18,417 nt of DNA from Pseudomonadota bacterium (lineage in GTDB: Bacteria; Pseudomonadota; Alphaproteobacteria; Rhodospirillales; 2-02-FULL-58-16): contig JADFHR010000022.1 in NCBI GenBank assembly GCA_022567015.1, positions 1-18,417 of the forward strand, given 5' to 3'. The position numbers and the translations under genes are program-made. The notes beneath the pieces were generated by a model. It saw only the letters and a program-made list of their open reading frames with translations. It was not told where the DNA came from and searched no databases. How positions within the stretch are numbered: position 1 is the stretch's first letter; every line of letters begins with the position of its first letter. This document shows positions 9,296-16,392 of this stretch, piece by piece.

Positions 9296-9574
9296 CTAGC
9301 TGTTCAGCTTTTCCCGGAGCTGCTTTCCGGTCTTGAAGTAGGGAATGTACTTCGCCGCGACGTGGACGGTCTCGCCGGTACGCGGATTACGCCCGATGCG
9401 CGCGGCGCGCTCCTTCACCGAAAAGGCGCCGAATCCCCTGAGTTCCACGCGGTCGCCGCGGGCAAGCGCGGCCGCGGTTTCATCAAAAATCGTGGTGACG
9501 ATGCGCTCCACATCCCTGTGATAGAGGTGCGGATTGGCCTCTGCGAGGCGCGCGATCAGCTCCGACTTGGTCAT
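9296..9574 (-). CDS. ihfB: Integration host factor subunit beta
   Basis: IhfB pairs with IhfA to form a sequence-specific DNA-bending nucleoid protein. The 92-residue product has the HU/IHF fold: N-terminal helices (TKSELIARLAE), a beta-arm around RNPRTGETV with the proline that intercalates DNA, and FKTGKQLREKLN at the end. LYHRDVERIV fits IHF beta better than HU. The ATG at 9572-9574 is chosen over an in-frame GTG at 9578-9580 because that GTG lies within the GGGGAGGTG ribosome-binding site (9579-9586). Gene order cmk-rpsA-ihfB is widely conserved in proteobacteria; here sppA is inserted between rpsA and ihfB. Confidence 0.95.
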   Translation of the reverse strand: MTKSELIARLAEANPHLYHRDVERIVTTIFDETAAALARGDRVELRGFGAFSVKERAARIGRNPRTGETVHVAAKYIPYFKTGKQLREKLNS

Positions 9575-9603
9575 GGCCACCTCCCCTTCCTTAATAACCC
9601 TCC

Positions 9604-9627
9604 TTCGCCGCCGCCCCTTCCGGCGAA
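9604..9627 (-). other. Hairpin in the sppA-ihfB spacer
   Basis: A 7-bp perfect inverted repeat (TTCGCCG and CGGCGAA, 10-nt loop) sits between the sppA stop and the ihfB ribosome-binding site. No T run follows on the minus strand, so it is not a good terminator. It may be a leader structure of ihfB or an mRNA stabiliser; nothing visible decides. Confidence 0.3.
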
Positions 9628-9661
9628 TGGTCGACGGTCGCGCCCCCCCCTTTAGATCGCG

Positions 9662-10567
9662 CTACCACAGGCTAGGGTGCCAAAGCGAGATCGGACCGTC
9701 AAGTCTAAGCCGTTCAGAAAACAGCACTTTTCCAAGAAGCCCCCCGATAAGGTCGCGCCAAAGCGCGCCCTCATGCTCGATTTCCACGTCCTTGACGGGA
9801 AGCGACGTGGCGATCGCGTGGGTCTCGGCCAGCCAGCGGCGCGCATCCGCCTCGCCGCCGAGCGCGTCGACCAGCCCGTTGGCCACGGCCTGGCGGCCGG
9901 TGAAGATCCGGCCGTCGGCGAGCGCCAGCACCTTGTCGCGCGGCAGGTTGCGCCGTTCCTCGACCATGTCCACGAACAACTCGAAAAGGTCCAGCACGAC
10001 GACTTTGGCGGCCTCGCGGCCCTCCGGCGTGAGCGGTTCCAGGGGATTGGGCTGCGCCTTCAGCGGCCGGCTCTTGATGATCACCGGCTTGACGCCCAGC
10101 TTCTCGAGCAGCCCCGTGATGTCCGCCGTCTGCAAGATGACGCCGATGGAGCCCGTCACCGAACCGGCGCGGGCGAGGATGTGGTCGGCCCCCAACGCCG
10201 TCATGTACGCGGCCGAGGTCGCCGTCCCGCCCATGACCGCGACCACCGGCTTCTTGCCGGCCACGGCGCGCAGGCCGGCGTAAAGCGCCTCACCCCCGAC
10301 CATCGTGCCGCCGGGGCTGTCGATGCGTACGATCAAGGCCTTGGCGTTGTCGTCCTCGGCGATCTCGGCCAGGGCGTCGTCGCGCCAGGGATCGTCGATG
10401 ATGATGCCGCCGACCACCAGGCGGGCGACGTGGCTTGCGCCGACGCCGAAGCGTCCCACCGCGGCCACCACCGCGACGACCACCGCCACGACGGCGGCAA
10501 TCCGCCATACCGTCAGGCGCCGCTTGAGGCGGCGTCTGTCCATGGCTTGATCGGCATCGAGGGACAT
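9662..10567 (-). CDS. sppA: Signal peptide peptidase SppA, short single-domain type
   Basis: SppA is a membrane-bound serine/lysine peptidase that degrades leftover signal peptides. The 301-residue product has a cytoplasmic basic N-terminus (MDRRRLKRRL), one transmembrane helix about residues 22-38, then the ClpP-fold domain with RIDSPGGT, the nucleophile Ser118 in GGTATSAAYM, GSVTGSIGVI and the general-base Lys170 in KSRPLKAQPNP. The Ser-Lys spacing of 52 residues equals that of Bacillus subtilis SppA (Ser147, Lys199). The ATG at 10565-10567 (MSLDAD, with AGGCGG upstream) is preferred to a TTG at 10603. Length fits the short form, which assembles as an octamer, not the two-domain enterobacterial form. 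Confidence 0.92.
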   Translation of the reverse strand: MSLDADQAMDRRRLKRRLTVWRIAAVVAVVVAVVAAVGRFGVGASHVARLVVGGIIIDDPWRDDALAEIAEDDNAKALIVRIDSPGGTMVGGEALYAGLRAVAGKKPVVAVMGGTATSAAYMTALGADHILARAGSVTGSIGVILQTADITGLLEKLGVKPVIIKSRPLKAQPNPLEPLTPEGREAAKVVVLDLFELFVDMVEERRNLPRDKVLALADGRIFTGRQAVANGLVDALGGEADARRWLAETHAIATSLPVKDVEIEHEGALWRDLIGGLLGKVLFSERLRLDGPISLWHPSLW

Positions 10568-10672
10568 CAGGGGTCCGCCTGTCTCAGCCAATAATTCCAC
10601 CAAAACCCGAGGCGCCCGGCATCCTCATGCAGACCACGCCGACGGGCCTCGTCCGGGGCGGACGTGCTCCGG

Positions 10673-12640
10673 TCAGGCCTTTGCCTTGCCCTTGGTTTCC
10701 GCCTTGGCCTTGGCTTTGGGCTTGGCCTTTTCCTTCGATCCGGCCGCCGCCGCGGATGCGCTTTTGCCGGTGGCCGCATCCTTTGATTTCGGCGCCTTTT
10801 TCCCGGCCTTCTTCGCGGTCTTTGGTTTGGCCTCCTTCTTGTCGGCCTTCTTGGGAGGCGCCTTTCCTGCGTCCGCCGTCTCCGCCTTCTCCTCGACCGC
10901 CTCGTCTCCCTCCTTCGCCGTCGCCTCCCTCTTTTCCTTTATGGCGGCACCGAGGATGTCGCCCAGGCTGGCGCCGGAGTCGGACGAGCCGTAGGCGGCC
11001 ATGGCCTTTTTCTCTTCCTCGACTTCGCGCGCCTTGACCGACAGAACCACGCGCCGCGCCTTGCGGTCGATCTGGGTGATTTTGGCGTCCACCTTCTCTC
11101 CCGCGGCGAACCGGTCGGGCCGCTGTTCGCTACGGTCGCGCGACAATTCGCCCTTGCGGATGAAACCGGAAATGCCCTCGCCGATGGTGACCTCGATGCC
11201 GTTGTCGAGCACGGTCGCGACGGTGCAGGTGACGACGGCGCCCTTCTTCATCCTGCCCAGCCCGGCGTCGAAGGGATCGTCGCTGAGCTGCTTGATGCCG
11301 AGGCTGACGCGCTCCTTCTCCACATCCACGTCGAGCACCTTCGCCCGCACCGTGTCGCCCTTCTTGAACTGGGCCAGGGCCTCTTCGCCGGTCTTGCCCC
11401 AGGCGAGGTCGGACAAATGGGCCATGCCGTCGATCTCGCCGGGAAGGCCGATGAACAGACCGAACTCGGTGATGTTCTTGACCTCGCCTTCGACCTCGGA
11501 GCCGGCCGCGTGGGAGTCGCGGAACGCCTCCCACGGATTGCCCAGGCACTGCTTGAGGCCGAGGCTGATGCGCCGTTTATCGGGGTTGGCGTCGAGCACC
11601 ATGACCTCCACCTCCTGGCTGGTGGAGACGATCTTCCCGGGGTGGACGTTCTTCTTGGTCCAGCTCATCTCGGATACGTGGACCAGGCCTTCGACTCCCG
11701 GCTCGAGCTCCACGAAGGCGCCGTAATCGGTGATGTTGGTGACCCGGCCGGTGAACTTGGTGCCCGACGGGTACTTGGCCGCGACGCCCTCCCACGGGTC
11801 GGCCTCGAGCTGTTTCATGCCAAGGGAGATGCGCTGGGTTTCGGCGTTGAAGCGGATCACCTGCACCTTGACCGTTTCGCCGATCTGGAGGGTCTCGGTC
11901 GGATGGTTGATGCGCCGCCAGGCAATGTCGGTGACGTGCAAAAGCCCGTCCACGCCGCCCAGGTCGACGAAGGCGCCGTAGTCGGTGATGTTCTTGACCA
12001 CGCCTTCCAGGACCTGGCCTTCCTTGAGGTTGGCGATGAGCTCGGAGCGTTCCTCGGCGCGGGTTTCCTCCAGCACCGCCCGGCGCGACACGACGATGTT
12101 GTTGCGCTGCCGGTCCATCTTGAGGATCTGGAAGGGCTGCGGCGTGCCCATGAGGGGGGCGATGTCGCGCACGGGACGGATATCCACCTGGCTGCCGGGC
12201 AGGAAGGCGACGGCCCCCGACAGATCCACGATGAAGCCGCCCTTGACGCGGCCGAAGATCATGCCGTTGACGCGGTCGCCGCTGGAAAAGGCTTTCTCGA
12301 GCTCGGTCCACGCCTCCTCGCGGCGCGCCTTCTCGCGGCTCAGCCTGACCACGCCTTCCCGGTCCTCGTAGCGCTCGACAAAGACGTCCACGTTGTCGCC
12401 CGCCTTGATTTCGGTATCCTGACCCGGCGTTGCGAAATCCTTCAAGGGCACCCGGCCTTCCGATTTCAGGCCGACGTCGATCAGCACCATGTCGCTGTCG
12501 ACGGCGATCACGGTGCCTTTGACGACCCGGCCTTCGAAGCTTTTGTGATCACCCAGGGATTCTTCAAGAAGTTGGGCGAAATTCTCGCCGCTCGGAGGGG
12601 CTGCCTGGTCCTCGGCCACCGTCCCGTTTACACGCGCCAT
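10673..12640 (-). CDS. rpsA: 30S ribosomal protein S1 with long Lys/Ala-rich C-terminal tail
   Basis: S1 holds mRNA on the 30S subunit and helps start translation. The 655-residue product has six S1 (OB-fold) domains in order, with the best-conserved copies reading GVVKNITDYGAFVDLGGVDG (third) and GRVTNITDYGAFVELEPGVEG (fourth). Domains one and two are the divergent, ribosome-binding type seen in six-domain S1. After the sixth domain and a conserved SLGDILGAAI segment, the last 88 residues (10676-10939) are almost only Lys, Ala, Glu, Pro, Gly and Ser, ending in repeated Lys-Ala pairs. Alphaproteobacterial S1 is usually about 560-570 residues, so the tail is an addition. The ATG at 12640 has AGAGGA upstream. 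cmk lies 148 nt upstream, and a separate rpsA promoter in that gap is plausible but not clear. Confidence 0.96.
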   Translation of the reverse strand: MARVNGTVAEDQAAPPSGENFAQLLEESLGDHKSFEGRVVKGTVIAVDSDMVLIDVGLKSEGRVPLKDFATPGQDTEIKAGDNVDVFVERYEDREGVVRLSREKARREEAWTELEKAFSSGDRVNGMIFGRVKGGFIVDLSGAVAFLPGSQVDIRPVRDIAPLMGTPQPFQILKMDRQRNNIVVSRRAVLEETRAEERSELIANLKEGQVLEGVVKNITDYGAFVDLGGVDGLLHVTDIAWRRINHPTETLQIGETVKVQVIRFNAETQRISLGMKQLEADPWEGVAAKYPSGTKFTGRVTNITDYGAFVELEPGVEGLVHVSEMSWTKKNVHPGKIVSTSQEVEVMVLDANPDKRRISLGLKQCLGNPWEAFRDSHAAGSEVEGEVKNITEFGLFIGLPGEIDGMAHLSDLAWGKTGEEALAQFKKGDTVRAKVLDVDVEKERVSLGIKQLSDDPFDAGLGRMKKGAVVTCTVATVLDNGIEVTIGEGISGFIRKGELSRDRSEQRPDRFAAGEKVDAKITQIDRKARRVVLSVKAREVEEEKKAMAAYGSSDSGASLGDILGAAIKEKREATAKEGDEAVEEKAETADAGKAPPKKADKKEAKPKTAKKAGKKAPKSKDAATGKSASAAAAGSKEKAKPKAKAKAETKGKAKA

Positions 12641-12788
12641 GAATTGGTAATCCTCTATACACTGGTTCAGTTCCGGCCGACCGGTTGTCTCCGGCGGTCT
12701 TCACAAGACTATCCATGTTGGCCGCCGCCGGCTTGCACCGAGGCGGATCGTTCGGTTCCCAAACGTCCCCGGCAGCCGCGGGTGAGGC

Positions 12789-13424
12789 CTACCGGGTGCG
12801 CGATTTGATGATAGCGAGCGCCGCGGCAAAAACCCGCTCGGCGTCCATTTCGCTGGTGTCGAGGACGCAAGCATCCTCGGCCGGCACCAGCGGTGCCACG
12901 TCGCGTCCCGCATCGCGCGCGTCGCGCGCCTTCATATCCTGCAGAACGCGGCTATGTATAGCTTCGAGCCCGCGTTCCCGCAACTCTTTAAGACGCCGGC
13001 CGGCGCGCACCTCGACAGGGGCGGTGACGAAGAACTTTACGTCCGCCTGCGGGCAGACCACGGTGCCGATGTCGCGCCCGTCGAGCACCGCGCCCTGGGC
13101 GTTCCCCGGCGGGTCCCGGGCAAAGGCGCGCTGGAATTCCAGCACCGCGGCCCGGACCTCGGGAATCGCCGCCACCACCGAGGCCGCATTGGCGGCCTCG
13201 TCGCCGCGCAGGTCCGCATCCTCCAGGTCGCCGGCGCCCAGCTCCCGGGCCACGGCGCCGGCGGCGTCGGCATCGTTGGGATCGGCGCCCCGGCGCACCG
13301 TCTTCAGGCCCACGGCGCGATAGAGAAGGCCGGTGTCGAGGACCGCCAGGCCGAAGTGGGCGGCCAACCTTTTGGCCAGGGTTCCCTTGCCGGCGGCGGC
13401 CGGGCCGTCGATGGCGATGATCAT
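12789..13424 (-). CDS. cmk: (d)CMP kinase
   Basis: Cmk phosphorylates CMP and dCMP from ATP, recycling pyrimidine nucleotides. The 211-residue product begins with the P-loop IAIDGPAAAGKGTLAKRLA (Gly7-Thr15) and has LDTGLLYRAVGL for CMP binding, LDGRDIGTVVCPQADVKFFVTA, the lid segment RAGRRLKELRERG and the C-terminal LDTSEMDAERVF. The ATG at 13422-13424 lies 25 nt after the aroA stop, so the two are probably co-transcribed; no clear ribosome-binding site is visible. aroA-cmk-rpsA is a conserved proteobacterial order. Confidence 0.96.
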   Translation of the reverse strand: MIIAIDGPAAAGKGTLAKRLAAHFGLAVLDTGLLYRAVGLKTVRRGADPNDADAAGAVARELGAGDLEDADLRGDEAANAASVVAAIPEVRAAVLEFQRAFARDPPGNAQGAVLDGRDIGTVVCPQADVKFFVTAPVEVRAGRRLKELRERGLEAIHSRVLQDMKARDARDAGRDVAPLVPAEDACVLDTSEMDAERVFAAALAIIKSRTR

Positions 13425-13449
13425 GGGGCGCCGGCCACGGGCGGGGCGG

Positions 13450-14781
13450 TCACGGGGCGTCCTCGTCGGCGATGCGGGCGCCGAGGCCGTTCATGAACCC
13501 GGCGAAGCCGGGGAAGCTGGTCTCGATGGGGCCGGCGTCGTCGATGGCGACGGGCTCGGCCGCGACCATGCCGAGGACAAGGAAGGCCATGGCAATGCGG
13601 TGGTCCCGCTCGACCGCGATGCGGGCGCCGCCCCGCGGCGCCCGGCCCGTGCCGTGAACGGTGAGGGCATCGGGGCTCTCCTCCACGCGGACGCCGCAGG
13701 CCGCCAGGCCCCGCGCCATGGCGCGCAGGCGGTCGCTCTCCTTGACCCGGAGCTCGCCCAGGCCGGTCATGCGGGTGACGCCCTCGGCGCAGGCCGCGGC
13801 CACGGCCAGCACCGGGTACTCGTCGATCATCGACGGCGCCCGCTCGGGCGGCACCTCGACGCCGCGCAAAGGGCCGGCCTCGACGGTCAGGTCGGCGACG
13901 GGCTCGCCGCCCTCGGTGCGCCGGTCGGCGATGGCGATCCCGGCCCCCATTTCGCCCAGGGTCTGCACCAGGCCGCTGCGCAGCGCGTTGACCCCGACCC
14001 GGCGCAGGGTGAGGCGCGACCCCGGCACCAGGAGCGCCGCCACCATGGGAAACGCGGCCGACGACAGATCCCCCGGCACCACCACGTGGCGGCCCGCGAT
14101 CTCGGGCTGGCCGGCAAGCGCGATCGCCCGCCCGCCGCCGTCGAGACACTCCACGGCGACCTCGGCGCCGAAGTGGCGCAGCATCCGTTCGCTGTGATCC
14201 CGGGTCGGCTGGGGCTCGACGACGCTGGTCGTGCCGGGCGTGTTGAGGCCCGCCAGCAGCACCGCCGACTTCACCTGGGCCGAGGCCACGGGAAGCTCGT
14301 AAACGATGGGCAGGGGACCGGCGGTGCCCCGGATCATCAGCGGCAGGCGGTCGCCGGAGCGGGCGCTGATCGCCGCGCCCATGCGCCTGAGGGGGGTCAT
14401 CACCCGGTCCATGGGCCGCGCCGACAGCGAGGCGTCGCCGCAGAAGAAGCTGGTGAAGGGATGGGTGGCCAAAAGCCCCATGAGGAGCCGCGCCCCGGTG
14501 CCGGAGTTGCCCATATCGAGAACCGAGGCCGGTTCCGCCAGACCGCCGACGCCGCGTCCGAAGACGTGCCAGACGCCGTCGGCGTCGCGGTCGATGCGCG
14601 CGCCCAGGGCGCGAAGGGCGTCCACGGTGCGCAGCACGTCGTCTGCTTCCAGCAGGCCGGTAATGCGGGTCTCGCCCACGGCCACGGAACCGACGATCAG
14701 GGCGCGGTGTGATATGGACTTGTCGCCGGGGACGGACCCTTCCCCGGCGAGTGTCCGGGCACGGCGGGAAATCAACGCCAT
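13450..14781 (-). CDS. aroA: 3-Phosphoshikimate 1-carboxyvinyltransferase (EPSP synthase, class II-like)
   Basis: AroA joins PEP and shikimate 3-phosphate to make EPSP in the shikimate pathway. The 443-residue product has GDKSISHRAL (catalytic Lys21, with Ser22 and Arg26), TGLLEADDV, DMGNSGTGARLLMG (90-100), GDASLSARPMDRVMTPLRRMGA, SAQVKSAVLLAGL, IDEYPVLAVAAA with the catalytic Asp, LRVKESDRL and DHRIAMAFLVLG. The pattern around RPMDRV is like the class II (Agrobacterium CP4-type) enzymes. Position 94 is Gly, where CP4 has Ala100, the residue linked to glyphosate tolerance. The ATG at 14781 gives the usual N-terminus. It is the first gene of the long minus-strand run, divergent from the FYDLN gene. 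Confidence 0.96.
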   Translation of the reverse strand: MALISRRARTLAGEGSVPGDKSISHRALIVGSVAVGETRITGLLEADDVLRTVDALRALGARIDRDADGVWHVFGRGVGGLAEPASVLDMGNSGTGARLLMGLLATHPFTSFFCGDASLSARPMDRVMTPLRRMGAAISARSGDRLPLMIRGTAGPLPIVYELPVASAQVKSAVLLAGLNTPGTTSVVEPQPTRDHSERMLRHFGAEVAVECLDGGGRAIALAGQPEIAGRHVVVPGDLSSAAFPMVAALLVPGSRLTLRRVGVNALRSGLVQTLGEMGAGIAIADRRTEGGEPVADLTVEAGPLRGVEVPPERAPSMIDEYPVLAVAAACAEGVTRMTGLGELRVKESDRLRAMARGLAACGVRVEESPDALTVHGTGRAPRGGARIAVERDHRIAMAFLVLGMVAAEPVAIDDAGPIETSFPGFAGFMNGLGARIADEDAP

Positions 14782-14881
14782 GGCTCTTCAGTTTCCTCGA
14801 ACGTCCGGACCCACCCGGTCCGTCCGGCGGGCTTGGTCGGGTCTGTACCACGAATGCCGCGCCCGGCGGTAGGGCTGACTT

Positions 14882-14902
14882 GGCGGCATTTTTTCTGCCG
14901 CC
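14882..14902. other. Perfect 7-bp hairpin in the divergent aroA / FYDLN promoter region
   Basis: GGCGGCA (14882-14888) and TGCCGCC (14896-14902) flank a T-rich 7-nt loop. It lies about 100 nt before the aroA start codon and 14 nt upstream of the TTGACA box serving the opposite strand. It could be an operator or leader structure; there is no direct evidence for either. Confidence 0.3.
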
Positions 14903-14915
14903 GCCGATTTTGCTT

Positions 14916-14944
14916 TTGACAGGGCCCGCGGAACATGGCAATTG
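14916..14944 (+). promoter_or_regulatory. Probable promoter of the FYDLN-acid gene
   Basis: A perfect TTGACA -35 box (14916-14921) lies 17 nt before CAATTG (14939-14944), a poor -10 box. The start codon at 14984 would follow a leader of about 35 nt. The -35 box is convincing; the -10 is not. Confidence 0.4.
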
Positions 14945-14983
14945 GCTGATCAAGAGAGAAATGACGGACGTGCGGAGACACGG

Positions 14984-15373
14984 GTGGTTAAACGGAAATG
15001 GGGCGTGAAGCGGACCTGCCAAGGTTGCGGCGCGCGCTTTTACGATCTTAACCGCAACAAACCCCAGTGCCCGAAGTGCGGCGCTGAGCACGTGGCCGAC
15101 AACCCTCCGAAACCGCGGCGCCGCGCCGCGCCGCCGGAGCCGCCGCCAGCCGTCGAGCCCGGGCCCGTGCTGCCACCCGAAGACGAGCACGTCATACCGC
15201 TGGAGGGCGCCGTCAAAACGGCCGAGGACGACGAGGACGAGGACGACGATCTCGAAAAGGCCAAGGGCGACGACGACGGCCTGATCGAGGACGCCTCCGA
15301 GCTACGCAAAGACGACGACGACGTGTCCGAGGTCCGCGAACACGTGGACGACGGTGTCGAGGACAGGAGTTGA
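14984..15373 (+). CDS. FYDLN-acid family (TIGR02300) zinc-ribbon protein of unknown function
   Basis: This 129-residue protein has an N-terminal zinc ribbon with paired cysteines (Cys12, Cys15, Cys29, Cys32) around the family signature RFYDLNRN (18-25). A Pro-rich linker follows (about 38-65), then a strongly acidic Asp/Glu-rich tail to the end. This layout defines the alphaproteobacterial FYDLN-acid family, whose function is not established; the ribbon suggests contact with nucleic acid or protein. The GTG at 14984-14986 is chosen because GGAG (14974-14977) lies 6 nt upstream and the product then starts like its relatives (VVKRKWGVKRTC). A TTG at 14942 would add 14 unlikely residues. It is divergent from aroA, a usual neighbour, and its stop lies 4 nt before a palindromic element. 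Confidence 0.85.
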   Translation: MVKRKWGVKRTCQGCGARFYDLNRNKPQCPKCGAEHVADNPPKPRRRAAPPEPPPAVEPGPVLPPEDEHVIPLEGAVKTAEDDEDEDDDLEKAKGDDDGLIEDASELRKDDDDVSEVREHVDDGVEDRS

Positions 15374-15377
15374 GCGC

Positions 15378-15564
15378 AGTACCCTCTATCATAAAAGGAT
15401 GACACGTCCGATGACCACCCATGGCCGCCCGAAGGGTCGCTTTTCGCGCCTTTTGGGGGCGTCAGCGCCGCTTGACGATGCCCCGCATCGCCGGCGCGAC
15501 GCTTCCTGCCCAAAAGACGCGAAAAGGTGATCACACGTACCATCCTTTTATGGTAGAGGGTACT
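15378..15564. repeat. TA-flanked imperfect palindrome, MITE-like element or bidirectional terminator
   Basis: The first 30 bases (15378-15407) and the reverse complement of the last 30 (15535-15564) match at 27 positions. A second matching block follows inside: 15441-15457 against 15509-15525, 16 of 17. A third, imperfect block (15459-15470 against 15492-15502) and a tight central hairpin (15476-15490) complete one long stem. The left arm carries about 24 extra bases before the second block. Both ends read AGTAC/GTACT, so the element may be 15382-15560 with a TA duplication on each side, as left by IS630/mariner-type transposases. It has no plausible gene. It lies between convergent genes, 4 nt after one stop and touching the other. 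Confidence 0.75.
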
Positions 15565-15898
15565 AAGCCCTTTCGTCCGGCACGCCATCGGCCCTCTCGG
15601 GCAGGGCGGCCGGTTCCACATGGATGTTGGAGACGATGCGCTGGCACAGCTCCTGCGCCCCGGCGCGGGTGTGGGTGGCGTAAGCGTCGCCCGAAACGTG
15701 CACCGGCGCGTACAGTCCGCCCCAGCGGCAGATCTGCGACAGCACCCTCATGCCCTGCTCCGGCGTCGAATGGCCGGTGAAGACGGCCTTGAAATCCCGG
15801 TACCGCTGCATCCGTGAATACGCGGCGCCGGCCGCCCTCAGCCGGCCCAACAGCACGCCGCCTGCGGGCATCCGCAGCCGCCTGAATACCCTCACCAC
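15563..15898 (-). CDS. Bbp19-like small phage-related protein
   Basis: This 111-residue frame has typical high-GC third positions and a middle part (about residues 30-95) resembling the Bbp19 family of small phage proteins: an aromatic/basic helix (SRMQRYRDFKAVF), a short linker, QGMRVLSQICRWGG, and a helix with RAGAQELCQRIVSNI. The family assignment is from memory of its pattern and is moderate. Function is unknown; relatives lie in phage structural or packaging regions. The start may be GTG 15898, GTG 15895 (a GTGA overlap with the stop of the frame upstream) or ATG 15871. The TAG stop sits in the last bases of the palindromic element, so its natural C-terminus may have been replaced. Confidence 0.55.
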   Translation of the reverse strand: MVRVFRRLRMPAGGVLLGRLRAAGAAYSRMQRYRDFKAVFTGHSTPEQGMRVLSQICRWGGLYAPVHVSGDAYATHTRAGAQELCQRIVSNIHVEPAALPERADGVPDERA

Positions 15899-16178
15899 CG
15901 GATCCAGTCGTGAGGGTCGTACTCGCCCATCGCAGAGGGCAGGTCCAACGGCGTTCTCGACCGCCCCAGGGCGCGCTCCATGGATTCATGGTTACCGAGA
16001 TCTCGTTCGCGCCCGGGCAGCTCACGGCGATGTCGACCGACTGATTCGCAGCTGGCGGCGGTTGAGGAGGAAGCGTCAGTAAATCGATAGTTGCGCGGTC
16101 GATACGCAGAAACCGGCAGCCACCGGTCAGCACGGTGAGCCCGACCAATCCAAGAGTGAAGAACGTGCTGCGGCGCAT
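15892..16178 (-). pseudogene. Putative lipoprotein reading frame, probably frameshifted
   Basis: The ATG at 16176-16178 has a perfect GGAGGT ribosome-binding site 5 nt upstream (16184-16189). It starts a signal-peptide-like stretch with a hydrophobic core and LTGGC, a possible lipobox with Cys21 (Thr at -3 is not ideal), then a Pro-rich stretch (TLPPQPPP). The frame stays open to 15531, but from about 15980 its residues become Arg/Trp-rich, and from 15898 it runs through the Bbp19-like gene in another frame. The alternative frame, open to a stop at 15892, looks more protein-like (RTPLDLPSAMGEYDPHDW). It would continue MNPW (ATG at 15989) if one G were added near 15978-15982. I therefore suspect a single-base deletion or sequencing error. 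Without it, a 215-residue lipoprotein ending at 15531 is the literal reading. Short Pro-rich lipoproteins include phage Rz1 spanins, but no specific match is seen. Confidence 0.4.
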
Positions 16179-16392
16179 GATATACCTCCGTAGGTCGAGG
16201 TCCAACACCCAATTAGGTCATCCCCATTTCAATCCTACGTGGAGGCGAGCCTACCTAGTAACTCGCGGTCGCGACGGAGTCAAGCCGGACTCCAGTCGTG
16301 ACATTTCCGGTCGTCGCCCCCATCTTGGTACCCAACTCAGGTCCCGGGGACGACGGCCCAGACGGATCGGTCATCCCCCGTGCAAGGTCCTC

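Noticed and set aside
12641..12788. Separate promoter for rpsA in the cmk-rpsA gap
   Set aside because: A TATAGA sequence lies near the start codon, but there is no supporting -35 box and the placement leaves almost no leader; too weak to list.
15040..15621. A 193-codon minus-strand frame across the palindromic element
   Set aside because: It runs antisense to the FYDLN gene, giving runs of Ser from Asp codons, and crosses the element; no family resemblance.
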